Shown piece by piece: positions 19,193-27,441 of a stretch of 39,711 nucleotides of DNA (position 1 is its first letter; the number at the start of each line of letters is the position of its first letter). The position numbers and the translations under genes were made by a program. The stretch is from positions 1 to 39,711 of the forward strand of contig CAJUOC010000026.1 of assembly GCA_910587925.1 (NCBI GenBank). Reading direction: 5' to 3'. The notes beneath the pieces are model-generated. The model saw only the letters and a list, made by a program, of their open reading frames with translations. It had not been told where the DNA came from and did no database searches. This DNA comes from an uncultured Muribaculaceae bacterium. GTDB lineage: Bacteria; Bacteroidota; Bacteroidia; Bacteroidales; Muribaculaceae.

Positions 19193-21203
19193 TCTCACTA
19201 TGGCTATTGCCATGACAATGCTGGCTACAGCCGGCGCCCAGGCCACGGCTCCCCGTGGCGTCGACCGCGCCAACCTCGACCCGACGGTAGCGCCGGGCAC
19301 CGATTTCTACGACTACGCCTGCGGCGGATGGATGAAAGCACATCCCCTCAGCGACGAATACTCGCGCTACGGCACCTTTGACCAGCTCGGCGAGCAAGGC
19401 CGCACCCAGGTGCGCGACCTCGTGATCGGCCTCGACCGCGAGGCATCGGCCCCCGGCTCCGACGCCCGCAAGATAGCCGACCTCTATGCGATGGGCATGG
19501 ACGCCGACCGCCTCAATACCGAGGGCGCGGCCGCCGTGGCCGCCGACCTGCGCGCCATCGCCGGTGCCGACCGCGCCGACGTACCCGCCCTGCTCGCCAC
19601 TGTGCCCGGCATCGGCGGCTTCTACGGCGCATATGTCGAGGCCGACCTGGCCGATGCTTCCCGCACCGCTCTGTACTTCGACGTGGCCGGTCTCGGCCTG
19701 GGCGACCGCGACTATTACCTCGACGACAGCGAGGATATGAAGAAAGCCCGCATGGCTTACCGCGAATATCTCCATACTCTGGCCCGCCTGGTGGGCTACG
19801 ACGATGCCGCCGCATACCGCCTCGTGGGCAACGTGATGGACATCGAGACCCGCATCGCCCGCGCCACACTGTCGCGCGAGGAGCTGCGCGACCCCGCCGC
19901 CACATACAATCCCCGCGCCATGCAGACTCTGACCGCCGACCTCCCCGCACTTGGCGCCGAGCGCTACGTCGCCGCGCTGGGACTCAAGGGCGTCGATACG
20001 CTCGTAGTGGGTCAGCCCAAGGCTCTGGCCGAGGTCAATGAGATACTGGCCGACGCTCCCATGCAGGCCATCCGCGACTACCTCACCGCCGACTATCTCG
20101 CCGCGGCCGCTCCCTACCTGAGCGACGACTTTACCGACGCACGCTTTGCCCTGCAACAGGTGCTCTCGGGCATCAAGGAGCAGCAGCCCCGATGGAAGCG
20201 TGCCCTGGCCGTGCCCAACGGCATGATGGGCGAGGCCGTCGGACGCCTTTACGTGGCCGAGTACTTCCCGCCTGAGTCAAAAGCCAAGATGCTCGACCTG
20301 GTGGGCAACCTGCGCACTGCCCTGCGCCAGCACATCGAGGGTCTCTCCTGGATGAGCGACGACACCAAGCGCAAGGCCGTCGAGAAACTCGACGCCTTCA
20401 CCGTGAAAATCGGCTATCCCGACAAGTGGCGCGACTACTCGGGCCTCACCATCGACCCCGCCATCCCTTACTGGAACAATGTACAGGCCGCCATACGATT
20501 CAACACACAGTACAACCTCGCCGACTACGGCAAGCCCGTCGACCGCGACAAGTGGTACATGTCGCCCCAGACCGTCAACGCCTACTACAACCCCACCACC
20601 AACGAGATATGCTTCCCGGCCGCCATCCTGCAGGCTCCCTATTTCAACCCCGACGCCGACCCTGCCGAGAACTACGGCGCCATCGGCGTGGTGATCGGCC
20701 ACGAGATGACTCACGGATTTGACGACCAGGGCCGCCAGTTTGACAAAGACGGCAACCTGGCCAACTGGTGGACCGATGCCGACGCCGAGGCCTTCACCCG
20801 CCTGGCCGACAGCCTGGCCGCACAGTTCGACGCCATCGAGGTGGCTCCCGGCCTCCACGCCAACGGCCGCTTCACCCTGGGCGAGAACATCGCCGACCAG
20901 GGCGGCCTGCGCGTGTCCCACACCGCATACCACAATGCCCTGCGCGCCGCCGGCACCCCCGAGGGCGAGGTCATCGACGGCTTCACCCCCGACCAGCGAT
21001 TCTACCTGTCGTATGCCAACGTATGGGCCGGCAACATCCGCCCCGCTGAGATAGTCAAGCGCACCAAGACTGACCCCCACTCACTGGGCCGCTGGCGCGT
21101 CAACGCCTCGCTGCGCAATCTTGCCCCCTTCTTCGAGGCATTCTCCATCACCGAAGGCCAGCCCATGTACCGCCCCGCCTCCGAGCGTGTAGTGATATGG
21201 TAG
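19182..21203 (+). CDS. pepO: M13-family (neprilysin-like) metalloendopeptidase
   Basis: A 673-residue periplasmic peptidase with a signal peptide (MKHNLTMAIAMTMLATAGAQA). The catalytic zinc motif HEMTH is at 507-511 and the third ligand lies in GENIADQGGL. The M13 N-terminal domain opens with DPTVAPGTDFYDYACGGWMKAHP, the substrate-binding NAYYNPTTNEICFPAAILQ segment is present, and the C-terminus (RVNASLRNLAPFFEAF...MYRP) is intact though it ends ERVVIW. M13 enzymes cut short peptides. The start at 19182 gives the best signal peptide and overlaps dapF by 11 nt. The gene after it overlaps by 7 nt, so all belong to one operon. Confidence 0.95.
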   Translation: MKHNLTMAIAMTMLATAGAQATAPRGVDRANLDPTVAPGTDFYDYACGGWMKAHPLSDEYSRYGTFDQLGEQGRTQVRDLVIGLDREASAPGSDARKIADLYAMGMDADRLNTEGAAAVAADLRAIAGADRADVPALLATVPGIGGFYGAYVEADLADASRTALYFDVAGLGLGDRDYYLDDSEDMKKARMAYREYLHTLARLVGYDDAAAYRLVGNVMDIETRIARATLSREELRDPAATYNPRAMQTLTADLPALGAERYVAALGLKGVDTLVVGQPKALAEVNEILADAPMQAIRDYLTADYLAAAAPYLSDDFTDARFALQQVLSGIKEQQPRWKRALAVPNGMMGEAVGRLYVAEYFPPESKAKMLDLVGNLRTALRQHIEGLSWMSDDTKRKAVEKLDAFTVKIGYPDKWRDYSGLTIDPAIPYWNNVQAAIRFNTQYNLADYGKPVDRDKWYMSPQTVNAYYNPTTNEICFPAAILQAPYFNPDADPAENYGAIGVVIGHEMTHGFDDQGRQFDKDGNLANWWTDADAEAFTRLADSLAAQFDAIEVAPGLHANGRFTLGENIADQGGLRVSHTAYHNALRAAGTPEGEVIDGFTPDQRFYLSYANVWAGNIRPAEIVKRTKTDPHSLGRWRVNASLRNLAPFFEAFSITEGQPMYRPASERVVIW

Positions 21204-21739
21204 AGCCTAAGACATACGCCGCCCTCAAGCAGCGGGTCTACGTGATGCGCAATGGCATCGTGGCCGACTCGCTGCGGGCAGGCGGCTGTCCTTACCGCCT
21301 CATCTTCGGGCTCAATCTGCCCCAGCTCACCGAGATAGCCGCCGAGTATGGCCCGTCGCGCGAGCTGAGCGACGAGCTCGCCCGCCACAGCGACCTGCGC
21401 GAAAACTCGCTCATGTCCATCCTCCTCTTCCCGCCCGACGACCTTACCGAGCCGGCGGCCCGCGAGCTGCTCGGGCGCGTGCGCTGGAGCGAGGATGCCG
21501 ACCTGCTGTGCTTCAGGCTGCTGCGGCGTGCCCCATTTGCACCTGCGCTGGCCGCCGAGCTGTGTGGCTCGCCCGACCGCCTGCGGCGCTATACAGGACT
21601 GCGGCTGTGGCTCAGCCGCGCCGCCGACGCTCCCGCCAGGGCGCTGGCCGACGCACGCGCCGAGCTGGAGCGCACCGACGCCCTCGCCGCCCTGGCAGGC
21701 ATGGTCGAGGAAGAGGCAAAGTTTCATCTCGGCGAGTGA
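21197..21739 (+). CDS. HEAT-like/AlkD-like helical protein, conserved hypothetical
   Basis: A 180-residue, almost entirely helical protein with no signal peptide. The opening (MRNGIVADSLRAGGCPYRLIFGLNLPQLTEIA) and the later repeats of ~35-residue amphipathic helix pairs (ENSLMSILLFPPDD, WSEDADLLCFRLLRRAP) look like a short HEAT-repeat array, similar in style to the DNA alkylation repair (AlkD) superfamily. At 180 residues it is shorter than AlkD (about 230), and I cannot place catalytic Asp/Trp residues, so a repair activity is not claimed. It overlaps the end of pepO by 7 nt and is followed after 53 nt by a tiny membrane protein. Confidence 0.65.
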   Translation: MVEPKTYAALKQRVYVMRNGIVADSLRAGGCPYRLIFGLNLPQLTEIAAEYGPSRELSDELARHSDLRENSLMSILLFPPDDLTEPAARELLGRVRWSEDADLLCFRLLRRAPFAPALAAELCGSPDRLRRYTGLRLWLSRAADAPARALADARAELERTDALAALAGMVEEEAKFHLGE

Positions 21740-21792
21740 ACACTTGCCCCTCGGCGGGTGTTGACATATAAAATCAACAAAACTTAAGAAAT

Positions 21793-21942
21793 ATGTCAGA
21801 CTCCGACCGTAAGACCTCACGCGCCAAGACATGGCTTGCCATAGGCGCCATCATACTCATAGTGCTCCTGCTCATCTGGCTCACGTATGCCAACCTCCTT
21901 GGCGACACCGACGTGGCCGCCGCCCTTCCCCCGGTATTCTGA
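21793..21942 (+). CDS. 49-residue single-span membrane protein
   Basis: A short frame encoding a charged N-terminus (MSDSDRKTSRAKTW), one strongly hydrophobic segment (LAIGAIILIVLLLIWLTYA) and a short outside tail (NLLGDTDVAAALPPVF). The frame fits the region between the HEAT-like gene and a clear terminator at 21978. The positive N-terminus predicts the tail to be periplasmic. No family is recognised. It may be an operon-associated small protein that modifies a partner complex; the reading frame, hydrophobic profile and terminator are the only evidence. Confidence 0.65.
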   Translation: MSDSDRKTSRAKTWLAIGAIILIVLLLIWLTYANLLGDTDVAAALPPVF

Positions 21943-21977
21943 GCCACAGCAGCCCTATACTCGCGACACAAATACCT

Positions 21978-22008
21978 CGGCCGCCCGCCACCGGGCGGCC
22001 GTTTTTTT
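21978..22008 (+). terminator. Terminator of the aminotransferase-dapF-pepO operon
   Basis: A perfect 10-bp stem (21978-21987 with 21992-22001, arm CGGCCGCCCG) is followed by seven T. Confidence 0.92.
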
Positions 22009-22017
22009 GGCCCATAT

Positions 22018-22098
22018 GTGCAGATTTTTGTAGTAAATTACAAAATATTCGTGCAGATTTTTGTACTAAATCACAAAATATTCATGCAGATTTTTGTA
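22018..22098 (+). repeat. 33-bp iterated repeats before the AAA ATPase
   Basis: Two full copies (22018-22050 and 22051-22083) and one partial copy (22084-22098) with exact 33-bp spacing. Each opens with (G/A)TGCAGATTTTTGTA. The full copies carry the inverted repeat TTTTGTA-N6-TACAAAA (slightly imperfect in copy 2) and end CAAAATATTC. The partial copy merges into the TATATTTG promoter box. The layout looks like an operator read by a dimeric repressor. Confidence 0.85.
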
Positions 22099-22104
22099 TA
22101 TTTG
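22097..22104 (+). promoter_or_regulatory. Promoter -7 box of the AAA ATPase gene
   Basis: TATATTTG, reached by the third repeat copy, 24 nt before the ATG at 22129. The repeats therefore cover the position of RNA polymerase. Confidence 0.65.
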
Positions 22105-22128
22105 CACACAACACACTAATTATCAGAC

Positions 22129-23451
22129 ATGAAGCGCAAGATATACAGCAAACTCATCGAATGGAAGCAGTCGCCACGGCGCAAGCCGCTCGTGCTGCAA
22201 GGCGCACGCCAGGTGGGCAAGAGCTGGATTCTAAAGGAGTTTGGACGCAATGAGTACAAGCATACCGCCTATATATCGTGTGACAACGAGCCTCTTGCCA
22301 AGGCCCTCTTTGCCGACTACGACACCGACCGTATATTGCGCAGCATCGAAGCGTTGGCCGGAGTACCCGTAGAGCCGACCGACACGCTGATTATACTTGA
22401 TGAGATACAGGAGGTACCCGAGGGGCTGTCGGCATTGAAATACCTCTACGAGGAAAAGCCCGGCTACCACATCGCGATAGCCGGGTCTCTGCTCGGCATA
22501 ACGCTCCACTCGGGTACATCATTTCCTGTCGGCAAGGTGGATTTCCTGTCGATGCATCCCATGGACTTCGAGGAATTTCTGTGGGCCATCGGAGAGGAGA
22601 GCATAGCAGACCTAATCGCCACGCGCGACATAGCCGTACTTGACACTCTGCACACCAAGTGTGTGGAACTGCTGCGGCAGTATTACTTTGCAGGCGGTAT
22701 GCCCGAGGCAGTCAGCGCCTATGCCTCCGACGGCAGCGTGATAGAGGTGCGCAATATTCAGCGCGCGATAGTGGAGGCTTACCGCAACGACATCTCCAAG
22801 CACGCCCCGCTGCGCGAGACCGAGCGCATACAGCTGGTGATGCGCTCGTTGCCTGCCCAGCTCGCAAAAGAAAACAAAAAATTTGTATACTCGGCTGTGC
22901 GCAAAGGCGCGCGGGCCGTCGATTTCGAGATAGCGATACAGTGGCTTGTCGACGCAGGCATAGTGACTCGTGTATCCCGTATCAATGCCCCGAAGATTCC
23001 GCTGTCGTTTTACGAAGACTTCAACGCGTTCAAACTCTATCTGCTCGACTGCGGACTTTTCGGAGCCATGTGCGACACGCCCATTGCCGACATCCTTATG
23101 GGAAGCAAGATATTTGAGGAGTACAAGGGCGCGTTTACAGAGCTTTTTGTATTGCAACAACTCAAAGCCGATGTCGCCGACAACGTGTACTACTTCAGCG
23201 GCGACAACTCGCGCATAGAGGTCGACTTTGTGATTGCGCTCGGCTCCACCGTCGTACCTCTCGAGGTCAAGGCCGAGGACAATCTCAAAGGTAAGTCGCT
23301 CAAACTTTTCAGAGAACAAAACCATCTTACACTGGCTGCGCGCCTGTCGATGCGGCCCTACCGCGAGCAAGACGGCCTGGTCAATATACCGCTGTACGCT
23401 GCTGCATCGTGCCGCAGCTGGATTGACGCTATTATTGGACAAAAAGGATAA
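22129..23451 (+). CDS. AAA_14/DUF4143 ATPase
   Basis: A 440-residue protein with an N-terminal P-loop (GARQVGKS, residues 25-32), Walker B (TLIILDEIQEV, about 85-95) and a sensor-like AIAGSLLG. The C-terminal DUF4143 region carries a PD-(D/E)xK-like nuclease signature: EVDFVIALGSTVVPLEVKAEDN, with Asp and Glu-x-Lys in the expected spacing. This family is extremely common in gut anaerobes, often in many copies per genome, and its function is unknown; roles in defence or as selfish genes have been suggested. The gene stands alone between a terminator and the amidase promoter, has an iterated operator, and is somewhat less GC-rich than its neighbours, which fits horizontal mobility. Confidence 0.88.
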   Translation: MKRKIYSKLIEWKQSPRRKPLVLQGARQVGKSWILKEFGRNEYKHTAYISCDNEPLAKALFADYDTDRILRSIEALAGVPVEPTDTLIILDEIQEVPEGLSALKYLYEEKPGYHIAIAGSLLGITLHSGTSFPVGKVDFLSMHPMDFEEFLWAIGEESIADLIATRDIAVLDTLHTKCVELLRQYYFAGGMPEAVSAYASDGSVIEVRNIQRAIVEAYRNDISKHAPLRETERIQLVMRSLPAQLAKENKKFVYSAVRKGARAVDFEIAIQWLVDAGIVTRVSRINAPKIPLSFYEDFNAFKLYLLDCGLFGAMCDTPIADILMGSKIFEEYKGAFTELFVLQQLKADVADNVYYFSGDNSRIEVDFVIALGSTVVPLEVKAEDNLKGKSLKLFREQNHLTLAARLSMRPYREQDGLVNIPLYAAASCRSWIDAIIGQKG

Positions 23452-23500
23452 AATATTCGGCGGGATGGTGAGGGGAGCGGTGGCGTTGACAGATTTTTCG

Positions 23501-23508
23501 TACATTTG
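23501..23508 (+). promoter_or_regulatory. Promoter -7 box (TACATTTG) of the amidase-MCE unit
   Basis: TACATTTG lies 18 nt before the ATG at 23527, predicting a leader of about 12 nt. Confidence 0.6.
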
Positions 23509-23526
23509 CACACATCTTAATCGCAT

Positions 23527-24618
23527 ATGCTGCTTCGGCTCACATACATCCTGGCGCTGCTGATGATACTTCCGTCGGCACGGCTGATGGCCGCGCCTCC
23601 TGCCGAGCGCCCGTTTACCGTGGTGCTCGACCCGGGCCACGGCGGCAAGGATATCGGCTGCCAGGGCAAGCTCACCAATGAGAAGACGGTGGTGCTCGAG
23701 GTGGCGCGCCGCCTGGGGCGCATCATCGGCAAGGAGCACCCCGAGGTAAAGGTGGTGTACACCCGCGATACCGACCGCTTTGTGGAGCTCAACCGCCGCG
23801 CCGCCATTGCCAACGATGCCGCCGCCGACCTCTTCATATCGATACATGTCAACTCGGTCGACCGCCGCAACCGCAACCGCGCCAATATCCACGGCGCCCA
23901 GGTATACACGCTGGGCCTGCACCGCACCGACGACAATCTCGCCGTGGCCATGCGCGAGAACGGTGTCATCGAGCTGGAGTCTGATTTCTCGGAGACGTAC
24001 CAGGGGTTTGACCCGTCGTCGACCGAGTCGTACATCATATTTGAGCTGACACAGAATACCCATCACCGCAACTCCATCGAGCTGGCCGACGGCATACAGC
24101 AGCGGCTCGTGGCCGACGCCGGCCGCGCCGACAAGGGCGTGCGCCAGGCCGGGTTTCTGGTGCTGCGCGCCACATCGATGCCGGCTGTGCTGGTCGAGCT
24201 CGACTTCATATGCAATGCAGCCGCCGAGCGGTTTCTGGCCTCAGACGAGGGCCGCGACAAATGTGCGCGCGCCCTGGCCGATGCCTTTGCCACATATTAC
24301 TCGCGCCACTCGCGCGCCGGCAGCGCGCCGGCGGCCCGTGACAAGGCCAAGGCCGCCGGGCAGGAGAGCCGGGCAGCGACGGAGGCCGCGACGGTCTACG
24401 CCGTGCAGATAGCCACCTCGCCCCGCGAGCTTGAGCCCGACAGCCCCAGTCTGCGCGGCATCGACGGCGTGAAGTCGTATCGCCACGAAGGCTCGTACAA
24501 ATACTATGTCGGCTCATACGATTCACTCAAATCCGCAAAAAAAATGCTCCGCAAGCTGAAAAAACGCTATCCCGAAGCGTTTATAATAAAGATGCGCGAC
24601 GGAGCGCGCGTGCCCTGA
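23527..24618 (+). CDS. N-acetylmuramoyl-L-alanine amidase (Amidase_3) with C-terminal SPOR-like domain
   Basis: A 363-residue secreted hydrolase that cuts the bond between N-acetylmuramic acid and L-alanine in peptidoglycan. After the signal peptide (about 1-22) the Amidase_3 domain carries the zinc ligands His38 (VVLDPGHGG), Glu52 (TNEKTVVLEV) and His107 (ISIHVNS), and the catalytic Glu224 (VLVELDFICN). A low-complexity Ala-rich linker (about 260-290) leads to a SPOR-like domain (TVYAVQIATS...YKYYVGSYDSLKSAKKMLRKLKKRYP) that in other proteins binds denuded septal glycan. A cell-division daughter-separation role is likely. It is followed 22 nt later by an MCE protein, so both are probably transcribed together. 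Confidence 0.95.
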   Translation: MLLRLTYILALLMILPSARLMAAPPAERPFTVVLDPGHGGKDIGCQGKLTNEKTVVLEVARRLGRIIGKEHPEVKVVYTRDTDRFVELNRRAAIANDAAADLFISIHVNSVDRRNRNRANIHGAQVYTLGLHRTDDNLAVAMRENGVIELESDFSETYQGFDPSSTESYIIFELTQNTHHRNSIELADGIQQRLVADAGRADKGVRQAGFLVLRATSMPAVLVELDFICNAAAERFLASDEGRDKCARALADAFATYYSRHSRAGSAPAARDKAKAAGQESRAATEAATVYAVQIATSPRELEPDSPSLRGIDGVKSYRHEGSYKYYVGSYDSLKSAKKMLRKLKKRYPEAFIIKMRDGARVP

Positions 24619-24640
24619 AGGGCGTATAAAAATCTGTCTT

Positions 24641-25540
24641 ATGAAAAAAATATTCCGCAAAGAACTCCTTATCGGCCTGATAGTAATCATTGCTCTGGGC
24701 GCGCTGTTTGTCGGTATCGACTTTCTCAAGGGCGTCAATATATTCAAGGCCGCCAATTACTACTATGTGTCGTATGACAATGTGATGGGACTGACGCAGA
24801 GCGCCCCGGTCACGGTCAACGGCTTCAAGGTGGGTCTTGTACGCGAGATAAGCTACGAGTACGACAATCCGGGCCATGTGCTGGTCGAGCTGTCGCTCGA
24901 CAAGGCGCTGCGCGTGCCCCGCGGCTCCAAGGCCGTGCTCACCACCGACCTGCTCGGCACCGCATCAGTGGCGCTTGAGTTGGCGCCGCAAGGCGATTTC
25001 CACGCGGTGGGCGACCGCCTTACCGGCGTGGTGCCCAAGGGCATGATGGACAATGTATCGCAGGAGCTGCTGCCCTCGCTGGCCGGCATACTGCCCAAGG
25101 TCGACAGCCTGCTCTCGTCTATCAACGCCGTGGTGTCGCACCCCGCGCTGATGGCATCGGTGGAGCGCCTCGACGCCATGACCCGCAATCTCGAGCAGAC
25201 CACAGCCCGCATCAACGCCCTATCGGCCACCCTGCCCCCCATCACCACCGACATCAAGGCCATCACCGGCAACTTCGCCACCACATCTGACGACATCGCC
25301 CACATCTCGGCAGACCTGCGCCGGGTGCCCGTCGACTCGCTGGCCGACAATCTCGCCGCCGTCACCGCCAACCTGCGCGAGCTCACCGCCCAGCTTGGCA
25401 ACCCCAACTCCACCCTGGGCCTGCTCATGCACGACCCCGCCCTCTACCGCAACCTCAACACCACCGTGAGCAGTCTCGACTCGCTCTTTGTCGACATCAA
25501 GCGCAACCCCAAGCGCTACATCAGCATAAAGCTTCTTTAA
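24641..25540 (+). CDS. MCE/MlaD-family lipid-transport protein
   Basis: A 299-residue inner-membrane-anchored periplasmic protein. One N-terminal membrane segment (LLIGLIVIIALGALFVGIDFL) precedes the MCE domain (about 37-115) with its typical YDNVMGLTQSAPVTVNGFKVGLVREI motif. The rest is a long amphipathic helical region (about 130-290) that in related proteins builds a needle or bridge. MCE proteins carry phospholipids between the two membranes. In Bacteroidales the gene often follows the amidase, as here; the MlaE/MlaF-like permease and ATPase are not in the window and must be encoded elsewhere. Confidence 0.92.
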   Translation: MKKIFRKELLIGLIVIIALGALFVGIDFLKGVNIFKAANYYYVSYDNVMGLTQSAPVTVNGFKVGLVREISYEYDNPGHVLVELSLDKALRVPRGSKAVLTTDLLGTASVALELAPQGDFHAVGDRLTGVVPKGMMDNVSQELLPSLAGILPKVDSLLSSINAVVSHPALMASVERLDAMTRNLEQTTARINALSATLPPITTDIKAITGNFATTSDDIAHISADLRRVPVDSLADNLAAVTANLRELTAQLGNPNSTLGLLMHDPALYRNLNTTVSSLDSLFVDIKRNPKRYISIKLL

Positions 25541-25542
25541 AC

Positions 25543-25649
25543 CGATTATAAATAACGCCCGACCGCCGCAGTGCCTCACACATACACGGATGCGGGCTTA
25601 TAATCGCAGTTCCACGCCGCGCGGGCTTTAGCCCCGTGCGGCGTGGAAC
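25543..25649. repeat. Two long inverted repeats downstream of the MCE gene
   Basis: The first pairs CGATTATAA+GCCCG (25543-25551, 25557-25561) with CGGGC+TTATAATCG (25593-25606), leaving a 5-nt bulge and a 31-nt loop. The second, 25609-25649, has a perfect 12-bp arm GTTCCACGCCGC closing an inner GGGCT-TT-AGCCC stem. Neither has a T tail, so they look more like a palindromic repeat element or mRNA-end structure than simple terminators. Confidence 0.6.
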
Positions 25650-25852
25650 ATTTATATAGTGTGCTGGATTTCAGCACGCTTACCGCCGATATTTGAAGCG
25701 TTTGTCGGAGCGGGGTTAAACCTTTACGTTAAACTGCTGAAACATACCACATTGCAGATTTTTCGTCTTTTGCAAATAATAATCAACTTTATTTTTCAGA
25801 AATTATTTGTCAATTTTGTAGTCCTGTTTATCCTACACACACCCGACAAGAC
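25650..25852 (+). other. AT-rich dnaA upstream region
   Basis: About 200 bp of AT-rich DNA without a gene. It must contain the dnaA promoter, but no good TAnnTTTG box is visible; CAATTTTG (25812-25819) is the nearest. No convincing DnaA box cluster is seen, only a loose TTATCC-TACACA at 25828-25839. Confidence 0.5.
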
Positions 25853-27247
25853 ATGGAGCAACAACACACCCTGCTATGGGAAAAGTGTCTGGAGTTTATC
25901 CGCGACAACATTTCCCTGCAACAATATACCGCATGGTTTGCCGACGTAAAGTCGCTCAGCTACGAGGGCGGCGCGCTGCGCCTCTTCGTACCCTCATCGT
26001 ACTTTGCAGAGCAGATAGAGCAGCGCTACGGCGACCTGCTCGAGGTGGCCATTGCCAAGGTATATGGCGCCGGTGTGACCACATACTTCAACTTCAACTA
26101 CGTGCAGGGCGAGCCCGCTTCGGGTGTCGAGGTCCGCTCTGCCGACTACTCCCCCATCATCCACAACGGCCCCGGCGAGCCTGCCAATCCCTTCGTACCC
26201 GCTCAGCCCGCCAAGCCGCTCGACTCGCAGCTCAATCCACAGTACAATTTTGAGAATTATTGCACCGGCGAGAGCAACCGCATCGCCCGCACCATCGCCG
26301 AGTCTATCGCCGACAACCCCGCCAACAAGACCTTCAACCCCCTGTTTATCTTCGGTCCCACGGGCGTAGGCAAGACCCACCTGGTACAGGCCGTGGGTAT
26401 ACGCATCAAGGAGAGCAACCCGCAGGCGCGCGTACTCTATATCACCGCGCGCCTCTTCCAGAGCCAGTATACCACCGCCAACCACAAGGGAAAAATCAAC
26501 GAATTTTTTCACTTCTACCAGGGCATCGACACTCTGATCATCGACGATGTGCAGGATCTGGCAGGCGAGAGCAAGCGCCAGACCCAAAATACTTTTTTCC
26601 ACATCTTCAATCAGCTGCACCAAAACAATCGCCAGATTATACTGTCGAGCGACCGCGCGCCCTCCGAGATGGAGGGATTTGAGGCTCGCCTGCTGGGCCG
26701 CTTCAAGTGGGGCGCACAGGCTCCCCTCGACCGTCCCGATGCCGACCTGCGCCGCCGGGTGCTGGTCAAGAAAGCCGAGCAAGACGGACTGTCGCTGCCC
26801 GCCGATGTGATAGACTACATCGCCGAGAATGTCACCGACTCCATCCGTGAGCTGGAGGGCGTGGTGGTATCGCTGGTGGCCCACGCCACCGTGCTCAACC
26901 GCGACATCACCCTCGACCTGGCCCGCCCTGTCGTGGCCAACGCCATACGCATCCGCCGCTCGCAGATCAACTTTGAGATGGTCACCGAGGCCGTGAGCCA
27001 GTACTACGGCATCGCCCCCGATACCCTCTTTACCAAAAGCCGCAAGCGCGAGATTTCCGATGCCCGCCAGATGGTGATGTACATGGCCAAGAAACTCGCC
27101 GGCCTGTCGCTCAAAAACATCGGCGCACGCCTGGGCCGCACCCACGCCACCGTGCTCTACGCCTGCCGCAACATCGACGAGCGCCTGAGCGTGGAAAGCG
27201 ACCTGCGCCGGGCCGTCGACGAGATACAGCAGAGCTTCAGCTGCTGA
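25853..27247 (+). CDS. dnaA: Chromosomal replication initiator DnaA
   Basis: A 464-residue DnaA of usual length. Domain I covers about 1-80, a short Pro-rich domain II about 95-125, and the AAA+ domain III has Walker A GPTGVGKT (168-175), Walker B LIIDDVQDL (Asp231, Asp232) and the arginine-finger region SSDRAPSEMEGFEARLLGRFKWG. Domain IV binds DnaA boxes; its signature here reads GRTHATVLYAC (428-438), whereas the widespread form is GRDHSTVLHA. The Asp-to-Thr and His-to-Tyr changes fall in base-contact and neighbouring positions and may be a clade trait. The gene stands alone, with AT-rich DNA on both sides. Confidence 0.97.
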   Translation: MEQQHTLLWEKCLEFIRDNISLQQYTAWFADVKSLSYEGGALRLFVPSSYFAEQIEQRYGDLLEVAIAKVYGAGVTTYFNFNYVQGEPASGVEVRSADYSPIIHNGPGEPANPFVPAQPAKPLDSQLNPQYNFENYCTGESNRIARTIAESIADNPANKTFNPLFIFGPTGVGKTHLVQAVGIRIKESNPQARVLYITARLFQSQYTTANHKGKINEFFHFYQGIDTLIIDDVQDLAGESKRQTQNTFFHIFNQLHQNNRQIILSSDRAPSEMEGFEARLLGRFKWGAQAPLDRPDADLRRRVLVKKAEQDGLSLPADVIDYIAENVTDSIRELEGVVVSLVAHATVLNRDITLDLARPVVANAIRIRRSQINFEMVTEAVSQYYGIAPDTLFTKSRKREISDARQMVMYMAKKLAGLSLKNIGARLGRTHATVLYACRNIDERLSVESDLRRAVDEIQQSFSC

Positions 27248-27428
27248 CACTCAATAGCGTTAACTTTTATTAACAATAACGGGATTTTACCTTTTCCTTG
27301 CACAACTTCGGCGCAAAATTCTGATTAACACCCTACTACGCCGCTGATTTGTGAAAATTCCTAAAAATAAGTTGATAAAACATGTCGCACAACATATAAA
27401 ATAATTTGTGGGCGCAGCAAAAAAGCCC
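27248..27428. other. AT-rich intergenic DNA after dnaA, possible origin region
   Basis: Roughly 180 bp of markedly AT-rich sequence in an otherwise GC-rich window. Weak DnaA-box-like words are TTATTAACA (27267-27275, plus) and TTATCAACT on the minus strand (27370-27378). Two poor matches do not establish oriC; the position beside dnaA is the main reason to flag it. No gene is seen. Confidence 0.3.
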
Positions 27429-27436
27429 CACCTTTG
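27405..27436 (+). promoter_or_regulatory. Promoter of a candidate small RNA
   Basis: TTTG (27405-27408), a 20-nt spacer and CACCTTTG (27429-27436) fit the Bacteroidota promoter apart from the first base of the -7 box. The following GTATCGCAAACC resembles the starts behind the nearby tRNA promoters. Confidence 0.45.
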
Positions 27437-27441
27437 TATCG

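Noticed and set aside
22129..23451. Complete defence island around the AAA/DUF4143 gene
   Set aside because: It is a single gene between a terminator and a cell-wall amidase; no partner nuclease, methylase or integrase is nearby.
27248..27428. oriC
   Set aside because: Only two weak DnaA-box-like words are present. Position next to dnaA and high AT content are suggestive but insufficient, and Bacteroidota origins are not always beside dnaA.
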